In this document: in pieces, positions 1 to 7,099 of the stretch
How the letters are laid out: each line of letters starts with the position of its first letter
Position numbering within the stretch: the stretch's first letter is position 1
Assembly (NCBI GenBank): GCA_958405355.1
Contig: CATYEA010000060.1
Location: 1 to 9,672, forward strand
Direction of reading: 5' to 3'
DNA from: an uncultured Lachnospiraceae bacterium
GTDB lineage: Bacteria > Bacillota > Clostridia > Lachnospirales > Lachnospiraceae
DNA: 9,672 bases
Notes under the pieces: model-generated
What the model was told of the DNA's origin: nothing
Databases searched by the model: none
The model's input: only the letters and a program-made list of their open reading frames with translations
Program-made: the position numbers and the translations under genes

Positions 1-1120
1 CATAGACCAGTTTTGCATAAACAAACTCATCCGTAAGCGGCTCATCAGACAGATTCGTAATTTCCATTGTAATGTAAGCAAACGCCGGATAGCTTTCGCC
101 AATACTCTTCTCCACCAGTGCATTGTTCTCCCATACCGGTTCCGTCCGTTCATAAGGAGTAAATTTGCCATTCTCATCCAACATCGATGCTATCCGCTCA
201 TAATCTGTAAAATATTCTTCCGGAAGCCCTGAAATATCATCCCGAATATCAATATCGGTCACCGTAAAGGACAGTTTCTTATTCGCCATACCACCTACAT
301 ATTCCATGGCCTCACCGACCTGAACCTTCCGTCCATCTTCAATCAGAACAGGCTCGGCATCATAAGTTTCCCGTTCCTGAACAAATGCCTGATATGGTTC
401 TTCCCCTGTCGGTTCCAGGACAAGATTCTCAGCAATCTTTTTTAATTCTTCCAATGATAAATCACTATGCCCGTAAATCCTTACGATCTGTCCCAAATCC
501 TCGTAAAACATCAGTAGGATATGATTGTATGAAACATCTCCATTTCTGGTCAGTATATCGGTCTTCACCCCATTAATCTCTGTATTTTCCACTGAAGAAA
601 CATACGAGAATGTCTGACTGGAATTATAATTATCCAGCGCAATCGTCAGTCCGCCGCTGCCGTCCTCCTTGTGATATTTCTTAATTCCGTCGGAATCTTT
701 AAAATGTTCCTGCAAATAGTCATATCCTTCCGGCAGATAGTTCGGTACCAGACGCATCGGCTGAACCATAGTCCCCTCTGGCGCTTCAAACTCATAGGTA
801 TATTCCCCCACATCTCCGGTATATTCCTGAGACTTAATGTGGAACAATCCGGAAACTGCATAGGCTCCAACCGAAAGAATGATTGCTGCCGCCACAGCAG
901 CCGCGATCCCCACCGGCCTTCGATACCATTTCTTTTTTCGGCTCGGGTAAGGCATGTTCCCGTTTTCTCCGGCTCTGCGGATTAAATCTTCTCTAAAGTT
1001 TTTATAGGTGTCAGAAAATTCATGATCTTCGATGTCGTTATTATCCCAGGTTTTCATAATGCTCTCTTCGCTGACCGAATATAAAAATTCATCTTCATTT
1101 ATTCTACGCACACACACCAT
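1..1120 (-). CDS. Membrane-anchored DUF4367-type protein, probable anti-sigma factor (partial, C-terminus off the left edge)
   Basis: About 373 residues are visible, and the frame is still open at position 1. A charged cytoplasmic N-terminus (residues 1-69) is followed by one membrane segment at about 70-90, rich in Ala and Ile, with basic RKKKWYRR just before it. The rest should be extracytoplasmic. Residues about 124-236 fit the DUF4367 pattern: an LVPNYLPEGYDYL opening, a region ending in IVRIYGHSDLSLEELKKIAE. A second beta-rich region follows (SFTVTDIDIRDDI, then AFAYITMEITNLS). The gene overlaps the end of the ECF sigma gene, the usual arrangement for a sigma/anti-sigma pair, so I infer it restrains that sigma factor. 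No HxxxCxxC zinc anti-sigma motif is present. The start is uncertain: ATG at 1120 touches the GGAG motif, while in-frame GTG codons at 1117 and 1111 are better spaced from it. Confidence 0.8.
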   Translation of the reverse strand, partial: MVCVRRINEDEFLYSVSEESIMKTWDNNDIEDHEFSDTYKNFREDLIRRAGENGNMPYPSRKKKWYRRPVGIAAAVAAAIILSVGAYAVSGLFHIKSQEYTGDVGEYTYEFEAPEGTMVQPMRLVPNYLPEGYDYLQEHFKDSDGIKKYHKEDGSGGLTIALDNYNSSQTFSYVSSVENTEINGVKTDILTRNGDVSYNHILLMFYEDLGQIVRIYGHSDLSLEELKKIAENLVLEPTGEEPYQAFVQERETYDAEPVLIEDGRKVQVGEAMEYVGGMANKKLSFTVTDIDIRDDISGLPEEYFTDYERIASMLDENGKFTPYERTEPVWENNALVEKSIGESYPAFAYITMEITNLSDEPLTDEFVYAKLVY

Positions 1121-1631
1121 CTCCTATCATCTTTATTGCAATCTTCTTTGCCCGTTCGTATCTTTTTGCCACTGTATCCTCCGAAATTTCCAGGAGCATG
1201 GCGATTTCTCTGTGACTTAAACCAAAATAGCATTTTAATTCCAACACTTCTCTGTACTTGGCATCCAGCGCCAAAAGTGCTCTCTGAATCACATGCCGGT
1301 CTTCCACCGTGTCCATTCCTCTGTCATTACTCATTTTCTGATTCTTAAAAACATCCTCCGGATCATAGAATACATTTTCCCATTCTCTTTGATTTTTTCG
1401 ATATATATCAATCGCCGCTGACCGGATAACTTTTATCATAAAATGTTTTGTCTCTGGTGATTCCGGCGACTTAATCTGATTCAAATGGGACATCACCCGG
1501 ATAAAAGCATCCTGCACCGCATCCTCGGCCTGTCCCACATCCCGTAATATTTGAAATGCCGTTCCGTACATCTTTTTCTCATACAGATCAAACAGCATTT
1601 CCAACTTCTCACTATCTGAAAGCATCCGCAT
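1104..1631 (-). CDS. ECF-type RNA polymerase sigma factor (sigma-70 family)
   Basis: A 175-residue protein of normal ECF length. Residues about 10-80 form sigma region 2, with the core-binding helix QAEDAVQDAFIRVMSHL and the -10 contact helix around FMIKVIRSAAIDIYRKN. Residues about 113-165 form region 4: LDAKYREVLELKCYFGLSHREIA is followed by a helix-turn-helix ending in EDTVAKRYERAKK. The start is set at ATG 1631 because GGAGGT sits five bases upstream; the longer reading from 1646 would put the ribosome site inside the coding region. It probably directs RNA polymerase to a small stress or envelope regulon, held inactive by the membrane protein encoded by the overlapping downstream gene. 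The regulon cannot be read from this window. A second in-frame ATG at 1625 is possible. Confidence 0.93.
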   Translation of the reverse strand: MRMLSDSEKLEMLFDLYEKKMYGTAFQILRDVGQAEDAVQDAFIRVMSHLNQIKSPESPETKHFMIKVIRSAAIDIYRKNQREWENVFYDPEDVFKNQKMSNDRGMDTVEDRHVIQRALLALDAKYREVLELKCYFGLSHREIAMLLEISEDTVAKRYERAKKIAIKMIGDGVCA

Positions 1632-1635
1632 TGTT

Positions 1636-1641
1636 ACCTCC
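1636..1641 (-). promoter_or_regulatory. Ribosome binding site of the ECF sigma gene (decides the start)
   Basis: The minus strand reads GGAGGT here, ending five bases before ATG 1631 and inside the alternative longer reading from ATG 1646. This spacing favours 1631 as the true start. Confidence 0.75.
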
Positions 1642-1666
1642 TGCATTCTTATTGAGTACTCTGATA

Positions 1667-1672
1667 ATTATA
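1667..1672 (-). promoter_or_regulatory. Possible -10 element upstream of the sigma factor gene
   Basis: The minus strand carries a perfect TATAAT 35 bases before the sigma start codon and just downstream of the CoA-transferase terminator. No good -35 lies 16-18 bases upstream; the closest TTGTCC is only 11 bases away. This may therefore be a weak or activator-dependent housekeeping promoter. An autoregulated ECF promoter is an alternative. Confidence 0.4.
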
Positions 1673-1744
1673 ACGCAGACACCGGACAAAATCTGACAGC
1701 CAACTTAAATATTTTTATAATCCTCTCAAAATATCTCTATGCGT

Positions 1745-1793
1745 AAAAAAAAGAAGCGGTCTCCCAACGTCAAAACATCCGTTGAAAAACCGC
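1745..1793 (-). terminator. Rho-independent terminator of the CoA-transferase gene
   Basis: On the minus strand a 14-base stem (1780-1793 with 1756-1769; GCGGT/ACCGC outside, CAACG/CGTTG inside, G-T wobbles between) closes a 10-base loop. It is followed by TTC and a run of eight T (1745-1752). It starts 32 bases after the CoA-transferase stop and separates that gene from the sigma factor unit. Confidence 0.93.
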
Positions 1794-1825
1794 CCCGATT
1801 ATAGGCAAGCCAACATTATAACAAT

Positions 1826-3379
1826 TTACGCAATTTTCTTAGACAGATCCATCAATTCCTCACGGAAGAGGAACTCATCCATAAGTTTTAAGTTTTTGGA
1901 GATCAAAGGTTTGAAATCCATATGGGCCAGAACATCTTTTTCAAGATCCACACCCGGAGCTATTTCAATAAGCATTAAGCCTTCTTTTGTCAACTTAAAT
2001 ACGGCACGTTCTGTGATATAAAGGACCTCTTTATTCAGACGTTTCGCATAATTGCCGCTGAAAGTAATCTGTTCGACATGATTCAAAAACTTGCGGCTCT
2101 TGCCTTCCTGAAGGATATGGAGCTGACCGTTTTCGACAGCCACATCCAGGCCTCCCGCTGTAAAGGTTCCGCAGAAAACAACCCTTTTTGCATTCTGTGT
2201 AATATTGATAAATCCGCCGCATCCCGCAATCTTCGGACCAAACTTGCTGACATTGATATTTCCGTCTTCATCACACTGAGCCAGACCAAGGAATGCCATA
2301 TCCAGGCCGCCGCCGTCATAGAAGTCGAACTGATACGGCTGATCCAGAATACACTCCGGATTCGCTACAGCACCAAAGCTCTTTCCGCCGGCCGGAACAC
2401 CGCCAATTGGTCCGGACTCTACCGTCAGCTTCAGTCCTTTAACGCCTTCTTCATTAGCCACGCTGGCAATACCCTCCGGAATACCAATACCCAGATTAAT
2501 AACAGCGTGACTCTGCAATTCGAGGGCCGCACGACGGCTGATAATCTTTCGTACGCCCAATTCCATCGGTTTCAGGCTATCTACAGGAACCCGGATATCT
2601 CCGCAATAAGACGGATTAAAATGTTCACCAAATGTCTGCATATGATTTTCCGGTTCCGAAATAACAATGGCATCCACATAAATGCCAGGAATCTTCACAA
2701 GTCTCGGATCGATGCTTCCCGATTCTACAATACTCTCTACCTGAAGAATAACTTTGCCGCCCGAAGCTTTGACCGCCTGAGCAATGGAAAGACTTTCCAA
2801 AGTCACCGCTTCTTTCCTCATACAGGCATTACCGTCCGGGTCACAATAGGTGGCCCGGATAAATGCCACGTCAATAGGGAAAGATTTATAATAGAGGAAT
2901 TTATCGCCGTCAAGTTCAATCAGTTTTACAATATCTTCCGTTGTCTTTGAATTAATCTTTCCACCGTCCAAGCGCGGGTCTACAAAGGTTTCTAATCCTA
3001 CATGAGTAATGGTACCCGGCTTTCCTGCCGCAATATCTCTGAAAAGATGAGTAATAACTCCCTGCGGCAGGTTGTAAGCCTCTACCTTGTTTTCCACCGC
3101 AAGCTTCTGAAGCTTCGGTGTAAGCCCCCAATGGCCCCCAATAATCTTTTTCAACATGCCTTCATGGCCAAGATGATTCAGTCCCTTATCTTTTCCATCA
3201 CCCTGTCCGGCTGCATATACCAATGTTAAATCTCTCGGACATCCTGTCGCCAGGAAACGTTTTTCCAATGCTACTGTTAATTCTTCCGGATGATTACATC
3301 CAACAAAACCGCCAACTGCAATCGTGTCTCCGCCCTTAACCAACATCGATGCTTCTTTTGCGCTCATAATCTTTCCCAT
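1826..3379 (-). CDS. Pct-type acyl-CoA:carboxylate CoA-transferase (propionate/acetate/lactate CoA-transferase family)
   Basis: A 517-residue class I CoA-transferase with both halves fused in one chain, close to the roughly 520 residues of propionate CoA-transferase (Pct) and YdiF. The N-terminal half (1-270) has the [20 protein letters not shown] opening. The C-terminal half (275-517) carries the catalytic glutamate, E321, in [13 protein letters not shown], then [20 protein letters not shown] and [15 protein letters not shown]. Family members move CoA between acetyl-CoA or propionyl-CoA and short acids such as propionate, lactate or butyrate through a glutamyl-CoA intermediate. The exact substrate cannot be read from sequence; no lactyl-CoA dehydratase or other acrylate pathway gene is in the window. 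The start is ATG 3379 with GGGAGG seven bases upstream; a longer reading to 3448 would run across the promoter. It is a single-gene unit with its own promoter and terminator. Confidence 0.92.
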   Translation of the reverse strand: MGKIMSAKEASMLVKGGDTIAVGGFVGCNHPEELTVALEKRFLATGCPRDLTLVYAAGQGDGKDKGLNHLGHEGMLKKIIGGHWGLTPKLQKLAVENKVEAYNLPQGVITHLFRDIAAGKPGTITHVGLETFVDPRLDGGKINSKTTEDIVKLIELDGDKFLYYKSFPIDVAFIRATYCDPDGNACMRKEAVTLESLSIAQAVKASGGKVILQVESIVESGSIDPRLVKIPGIYVDAIVISEPENHMQTFGEHFNPSYCGDIRVPVDSLKPMELGVRKIISRRAALELQSHAVINLGIGIPEGIASVANEEGVKGLKLTVESGPIGGVPAGGKSFGAVANPECILDQPYQFDFYDGGGLDMAFLGLAQCDEDGNINVSKFGPKIAGCGGFINITQNAKRVVFCGTFTAGGLDVAVENGQLHILQEGKSRKFLNHVEQITFSGNYAKRLNKEVLYITERAVFKLTKEGLMLIEIAPGVDLEKDVLAHMDFKPLISKNLKLMDEFLFREELMDLSKKIA

Positions 3380-3386
3380 AATAATA

Positions 3387-3392
3387 CCTCCC
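3387..3392 (-). promoter_or_regulatory. Ribosome binding site of the CoA-transferase gene (decides the start)
   Basis: The minus strand reads GGGAGG, seven bases before ATG 3379. It lies downstream of two other in-frame start candidates, which would place this site within the coding region, and so supports the shorter protein. Confidence 0.8.
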
Positions 3393-3432
3393 ATGTTATT
3401 GTTCTTTTCCCTTGAATTCTTAACCTGACTAC

Positions 3433-3462
3433 ATTGTACTAAAATCAATACAATTTGTACAA
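3433..3462 (-). promoter_or_regulatory. Sigma-A-type promoter of the CoA-transferase gene
   Basis: The minus strand has -35 TTGTAC (3457-3462), an 18-base spacer and -10 TACAAT (3433-3438). This would start transcription near 3426 and give a leader of about 47 bases. Both boxes fall within a perfect 7-base inverted repeat (ATTGTAC ... GTACAAT, 3457-3463 and 3433-3439), which could let a dimeric regulator occlude the promoter. Confidence 0.75.
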
Positions 3463-3463
3463 T

Positions 3464-3484
3464 ATTGTTTATTCATTGAACAAT
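3464..3484. repeat. Inverted repeat just upstream of the CoA-transferase -35 box (candidate operator)
   Basis: The plus strand has ATTGTT (3464-3469), nine bases, then AACAAT (3479-3484), a perfect 6-base inverted repeat abutting the -35 region. It resembles a Rex redox-repressor site in its TTGTT/AACAA arms, but the arms are nine bases apart rather than the eight expected for Rex. The bound protein, if any, is unknown. Confidence 0.4.
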
Positions 3485-3534
3485 AACTGGAAGGTATCAA
3501 TCATCACATCTGTAAGTGCCTCTGATACAGCAGC

Positions 3535-4131
3535 TTAACACGGCCGACAGCAGCAGCCGCACATCATATTTAACGCTAAAATCTGACAACATATATTATC
3601 TATAGACATATACTGACGGCCATAACCTCCGGCCATATCCCCATACCACTGGCGGCCGGACTGGAGCTGCTGCCAGAGCATCTGATACTGAGCGTTATTT
3701 GGCTCCATTTCCATGGCCTGACGGGCCATATCCTGGGCACGGATGTTATTTCCAAGCCCCGCATTGGCAATCGCCGAAAAATAATACCACTGAGCATTAC
3801 GGTTCTGAATACCCTCCAAAACATTTAATGCCTCCGTGAAACGTCGGCTATTGATGAAGTTTGCCGCAGCCTGCATCTCCACCGTATCCGAATCTCCCCC
3901 GGCTGTCTGGTTATTGTTTTGATAACCGTAGGTTCTATATCCCTGCTCCCTTTCCTTCATAATCTGAGTATAGGCCTGCTGAATCTGTTTAAATTTTTCC
4001 TCAGCAGCTTTCTCGCCCGGCTTGCCCACATTGGCATCCGGATGATACTTTCGACTCAGTGTTCGATAGGCTTTTTTAATCTCTTCATCCGTTGCTGATG
4101 GTGAAACGCCCAATATATCATAAGGATTCAT
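3535..4131 (-). CDS. J-domain (DnaJ-like) protein with TPR-like middle and Cys-rich tail
   Basis: A 198-residue protein. Residues 1-60 are a J domain: [20 protein letters not shown], the HPD motif at 30-32 that stimulates Hsp70 (DnaK) ATPase, and a final helix around [14 protein letters not shown] polar linker (65-85) leads to a helical region (about 88-158; [13 protein letters not shown] and [19 protein letters not shown]) that looks like tetratricopeptide repeats. The tail packs seven cysteines into residues 181-198 (CC, then CGCCCRPC), which could bind metal or be lipidated; this is inference. It lacks the Gly/Phe and zinc-finger regions of true DnaJ, so it is a specialised co-chaperone. 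ATG 4131 is chosen because GGAGG lies nine bases upstream and the J domain begins there. The start overlaps the upstream DUF5685 gene by 14 bases, suggesting coupled translation. Confidence 0.88.
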   Translation of the reverse strand: MNPYDILGVSPSATDEEIKKAYRTLSRKYHPDANVGKPGEKAAEEKFKQIQQAYTQIMKEREQGYRTYGYQNNNQTAGGDSDTVEMQAAANFINSRRFTEALNVLEGIQNRNAQWYYFSAIANAGLGNNIRAQDMARQAMEMEPNNAQYQMLWQQLQSGRQWYGDMAGGYGRQYMSIDNICCQILALNMMCGCCCRPC

Positions 4132-4975
4132 CCCGAACTTCCTCCGTTTTACTTTTATCATTTCTGATCTTCATGTATTTACTCCACACTCCAGCATACA
4201 GTATATTCCGCAAAATTTCAACATCTAAGCTCAACGGCAGCTTCTCAAAGCTCCGTGCACAGTCCGCCATCATCAGATCCAGCATGGAAAATATCTTCTC
4301 TTCAAAATCCGACTGAGACCTGTATAATGTCAATGGATTGAACCGATGTTTCGTGATATCCTTATCCAAATCTTCATAGGCATCCATCAGGTAAATAAAT
4401 TTCCCCAAATAAAAACCTACTTCCTTCAGCATTCCGGACCAGATATCATCTTTCCAGTTCATAACCTCTCCGAGCATGGTCCCGGTCAATCCAGCCAGTA
4501 CATCCAAATCTTTCTCGCCGGCCCGTTCCGCGGCCTCCAACCGATAGACATAATTTTTCACAGCCCGAAACTGTCTTGGATAAATCCTTGAAAGTTTCTT
4601 CACCTTTCCCCGAAGCAGCATCATCTGTGCAAGCGCCTGCGGCTTCCGGTCATCCATCCAATGATCCCTGGCCAGATAATAGTTCAACACCAGGGTCATA
4701 TCCGCCGCATAATCCAAACAGGGATTTTCATAAATCTTCAGTTTCCGCGTCGGATGGAGTTTGCATCGATAAATCCGTTCTCCGCTGATTTCCTCATCCT
4801 CGTAAAGGGACATATGAAGCAAAGCCATAAAAGTCATATCATTATTCAGGCATAATTGACCAAAGGGGCCATATTTGTGCTTCAATGTCTGACATAAACC
4901 ACAATATACCCCTCTGTATTCCCGATAATCTTTAATTTTTAATTCCGGTTCATTAATCACCACATATCCAAACAT
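4118..4975 (-). CDS. DUF5685 family protein, function unknown
   Basis: A 285-residue, largely helical cytoplasmic protein with no signal peptide. The N-terminus [17 protein letters not shown] and the YCGLC motif (C25, C28) match the DUF5685 family as I remember it; further C71/H74 and C86 could complete a metal site. Two acidic motifs stand out: DHWMDD (D104-D109) and DAYEDLDKD (198-206), the second followed by RFNP. This layout recalls the Asp-rich motifs of squalene/phytoene synthase-like enzymes, but their spacing (about 94 residues) is shorter than usual, so an enzymatic role is only a hypothesis. It is the middle gene of a three-gene operon, nine bases after the zinc-ribbon gene and overlapping the J-domain gene. 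Its ribosome site is poor (GGCGG near the start), so translation may depend on the upstream gene. Confidence 0.85.
   Translation of the reverse strand: MFGYVVINEPELKIKDYREYRGVYCGLCQTLKHKYGPFGQLCLNNDMTFMALLHMSLYEDEEISGERIYRCKLHPTRKLKIYENPCLDYAADMTLVLNYYLARDHWMDDRKPQALAQMMLLRGKVKKLSRIYPRQFRAVKNYVYRLEAAERAGEKDLDVLAGLTGTMLGEVMNWKDDIWSGMLKEVGFYLGKFIYLMDAYEDLDKDITKHRFNPLTLYRSQSDFEEKIFSMLDLMMADCARSFEKLPLSLDVEILRNILYAGVWSKYMKIRNDKSKTEEVRDESL
4141..4145 (-). promoter_or_regulatory. Ribosome binding site of the J-domain gene, inside the upstream gene
   Basis: GGAGG on the minus strand, nine bases before ATG 4131 and within the last codons of the DUF5685 gene. It decides the start over the in-frame ATG at 4161 and fits translational coupling of the two genes. 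Confidence 0.7.
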
Positions 4976-4984
4976 AGAAACCGC

Positions 4985-5380
4985 CTAACTCCGTTTAATA
5001 AAATCATTTCCGCATTTCGGACAATGAATGCTGATCTTTCCTTTGCCCTTGGGAACCCGGACTTTCTGCTTGCATTGTGGACATCTGAAAATACGATAGC
5101 CTTTATTCCGTTCCATAGACTGTTTCTTGCCGGTAAACCAGCCGGTCAGGCGATAATAATGACGTAAAAAAGCCTGATTTTCCGCATAACGTTTGGGAAT
5201 ATCTTTGGAAAGCATCCGAAAATAAATGTAACCGATCAGTACCAGCCCAGCCCAGTAAAACACAGATATTTTCAAAAATATCCCCAAAGCGACCAGAATT
5301 AATGAGCAGGCAGACAGCACCTGACTCATCTTATCAATACCATAGCGTCCCATCATAAAACGCTGCAACTTATTACGCAT
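4985..5380 (-). CDS. Two-TM membrane protein with a C-terminal zinc ribbon
   Basis: A 131-residue protein. Two hydrophobic segments, about residues 20-37 (SQVLSACSLILVALGIFL) and 39-56, form a hairpin that puts both ends on the same side, likely the cytoplasm given the basic N-terminus. The C-terminal domain is a zinc ribbon with CxxC pairs at C100/C103 (CPQC) and C120/C123 (CPKC), separated by a basic turn (VRVPKGKGK). I do not recognise a named function; such proteins may anchor partners or nucleic acids at the membrane. ATG 5380 is chosen because AAGGA lies nine bases upstream, whereas the alternative at 5398 has no ribosome site. It is first in the operon with the DUF5685 and J-domain genes, behind its own promoter. 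Confidence 0.82.
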   Translation of the reverse strand: MRNKLQRFMMGRYGIDKMSQVLSACSLILVALGIFLKISVFYWAGLVLIGYIYFRMLSKDIPKRYAENQAFLRHYYRLTGWFTGKKQSMERNKGYRIFRCPQCKQKVRVPKGKGKISIHCPKCGNDFIKRS

Positions 5381-5413
5381 TACACATCGTCCTTCCATTT
5401 ATACAATGATATT

Positions 5414-5442
5414 ACTATACCCTTTGCTCCATCGGAATTCAA
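5414..5442 (-). promoter_or_regulatory. Promoter of the zinc ribbon-DUF5685-J-domain operon
   Basis: The minus strand has TTGAAT (5437-5442), a 17-base spacer and TATAGT (5414-5419), ending 33 bases before the zinc-ribbon start codon. No terminator hairpin is visible between the GreA-like gene and this promoter, so some read-through from upstream is possible. Confidence 0.6.
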
Positions 5443-5474
5443 TTAAACTTTACTGGATTTTTCCTAAAATATTT

Positions 5475-5978
5475 CTAAAATTTCTGGATTGGGTCCGAAT
5501 CATCGTCCGGAATTTTTTCAATGTTTTTGATGACAATATAGTAACCCTGTTTGTCATTGATTTCCACATAAACCCGGTCGCCGACTTTATGTCCGAATAT
5601 TGCCTTACCAATCGGTGATTCTGTACTGATCCGACCTTCCAGAGAATTTCCACGGATAGTTGTTACCAATTTAAACCGTTCTGTTTCATCATCATCCTCA
5701 AAATAAACATCCACCAGATTATTTAATCCGACTTCGTCATCCTTGGATTCATCGGTGACAATTTTGGCAGTTTTTATCATTCTTTCCAAATACCGGATCC
5801 GGCTTTCATTCTGATTTTTTTCCTTCTTTGCCGCATGATACTCAAAATTTTCACTCAAATCCCCATGGGAACGGGCCTCTTTCACCGCCTCGATGGCATT
5901 TTTGCGTACAACCAGTTTCCGATACTCGATTTCTTCTTCCATCTTTTTGATATCATTTTCCGTCAATTCATTATACAT
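5475..5978 (-). CDS. GreA-type transcription elongation factor (probable paralog)
   Basis: A 167-residue protein, slightly longer than the roughly 157 residues of GreA. Residues 1-75 are the coiled-coil that enters the RNA polymerase secondary channel; its tip carries HGDLSENFEYHAAKK with the acidic pair D40/E43 that promotes cleavage of backtracked RNA. The C-terminal FKBP-like domain (about 80-155) has RISTESPIGKAIFGHKVGD. An acidic patch (YFEDDDETE) and an acidic tail (IPDDDSDPIQKF) differ from the housekeeping GreA I would expect, so this is probably a second, lineage-specific copy and I give no symbol. ATG 5978 lies within the last codons of the aldolase gene (8-base overlap), with AGGTG seven bases upstream, indicating coupled expression. 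A role in rescuing stalled polymerase is established for the family; the reason for pairing with an aldolase is unknown. Confidence 0.9.
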   Translation of the reverse strand: MYNELTENDIKKMEEEIEYRKLVVRKNAIEAVKEARSHGDLSENFEYHAAKKEKNQNESRIRYLERMIKTAKIVTDESKDDEVGLNNLVDVYFEDDDETERFKLVTTIRGNSLEGRISTESPIGKAIFGHKVGDRVYVEINDKQGYYIVIKNIEKIPDDDSDPIQKF

Positions 5979-7017
5979 CCATCTTCACCTGTCCTAATAT
6001 TCTTAACAATTCATCCACATCCTCTTCCCGGGTAGCCCAGCTTGTGGCAAACCGCACGACCGTCCGCCCATCCGCCAGTTTCTCCCAGAAACTATAGGAA
6101 ACTTTTCCATCCAAAGCTGTTATCTGCATGTCATCAAGAATAACAAACTGCTGATTAGTCACTGTATCCAAATAAAATGTATATCCTTTTTCCTGAAGTC
6201 CCCGCTTAAGCTTCATCGCCATATCGATGGCATGACGGCTGATTTTAAAATAAAGATCATCTGTAAACAACGTATCAAACTGGATTCCAAGAATGCGACC
6301 CTTCGCTAACAGAGCCCCATGCTGTTTAATGCTTGTAAAGAAATGAGGAATCACTCCCGGTTTTGTCAAGACCACCGCTTCACCAAAAAGAGCTCCGACC
6401 TTTGTTCCGCCAACATAAAATACATCGCAATTTTCAGCAATATCTTTTAACGTAACATCTGTATCGTCCGCCATTAATCCATATCCCAGACGGGCTCCAT
6501 CCAAAAACAACGGCATATGGTATTCACCGCAGATTTCATGCAGCCGTTCCAGTTCATCCTTTGTATACAATGTACCATACTCCGTCGGATGGGAAATATA
6601 GACCATCCCCGGCCAGACCATATGCTCATGGTTTTCGTCATTATAATAGGTTTCCATATAGGCTTTTAACGCTTCCGGCAAAAGTTTCCCCTGCACTCCG
6701 GGAACCGTCAGCACCTTATGGCCTGTCGCTTCCACAGCTCCAGCCTCATGGACACTGATATGACCCGTATCGGCAGCCACAACACCTTCATAAGATTTCA
6801 GCATTGATCCAATGACTGTCGAATTGACCTGAGTACCTCCAACCATAAAATAAACTTCACCCTTTGGGCAGCCGCAGGCCTCAAGAATCTTTTTCCTGGC
6901 TCTCTCGCAATATATATCTGTCCCATAGCCCGATGTCTTCTCCATATTGGTTTCCATAAGCCGCTGCAGGATGGCCGGATGGGCGCCTTCCAAATAATCA
7001 CTATCAAAATGCTGCAT
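5971..7017 (-). CDS. PLP-dependent threonine aldolase / beta-eliminating lyase family protein
   Basis: A 348-residue fold-type I PLP enzyme, the usual length for low-specificity threonine aldolases, which split threonine or allo-threonine into glycine and acetaldehyde. Visible motifs are the GGTQVNSTVIGSML phosphate-binding turn (60-73), TGHISVHEAGAVEATGHKV with a cofactor-stacking histidine (probably H86) and E91, the cofactor-binding FLDGARLGYG (D173) and the likely PLP lysine K206 in YVGGTKVGALFGEAVV. The sequence around this lysine (GGTKVGALFG) differs from the classical SKGLGAPVGS, so it belongs to a divergent subgroup and substrate specificity is uncertain. It has a consensus promoter, a purine-rich ribosome site (GGGAAG) and overlaps the GreA-like gene by eight bases. 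Confidence 0.9.
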   Translation of the reverse strand: MQHFDSDYLEGAHPAILQRLMETNMEKTSGYGTDIYCERARKKILEACGCPKGEVYFMVGGTQVNSTVIGSMLKSYEGVVAADTGHISVHEAGAVEATGHKVLTVPGVQGKLLPEALKAYMETYYNDENHEHMVWPGMVYISHPTEYGTLYTKDELERLHEICGEYHMPLFLDGARLGYGLMADDTDVTLKDIAENCDVFYVGGTKVGALFGEAVVLTKPGVIPHFFTSIKQHGALLAKGRILGIQFDTLFTDDLYFKISRHAIDMAMKLKRGLQEKGYTFYLDTVTNQQFVILDDMQITALDGKVSYSFWEKLADGRTVVRFATSWATREEDVDELLRILGQVKMDV

Positions 7018-7057
7018 CTTCGTTACTTCCCTTCATCAAGTTTTTTACCTGACCCTT

Positions 7058-7086
7058 ATTATAACGAAAATGCAGCATTATGACAA
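7058..7086 (-). promoter_or_regulatory. Strong sigma-A promoter of the aldolase-greA-like operon
   Basis: The minus strand reads TTGTCA (7081-7086), a 17-base spacer and a perfect TATAAT (7058-7063), about 40 bases before the aldolase start. The -35 lies 13 bases after the radical SAM stop. No terminator is seen in between, so transcripts from the radical SAM unit may also run in. Confidence 0.85.
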
Positions 7087-7099
7087 TAGACGGATTTAT

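Noticed and set aside
2078..2950. Long plus-strand open frame of 290 codons
   Set aside because: It lies wholly antisense to the well-supported CoA-transferase gene, has no ribosome site, and its translation is low-complexity with no recognisable domain.
1826..3448. Longer 540-residue form of the CoA-transferase
   Set aside because: It would start upstream of the -10 box and place the GGGAGG ribosome site inside the coding region; the family normally begins near ATG 3379.
3464..3484. Rex (NADH-sensing repressor) binding site upstream of the CoA-transferase
   Set aside because: The TTGTT and AACAA arms are present but nine bases apart instead of eight, and the inner bases do not fit the TTGTTAA-N4-TTAACAA consensus, so I keep it only as an unnamed inverted repeat.
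3485..3534. Terminator after the J-domain gene
   Set aside because: Only short inverted repeats (GTATCA/TGATAC and CTGTA/TACAG) are present with no T-run, so no intrinsic terminator can be called; the operon may read through into the CoA-transferase gene.
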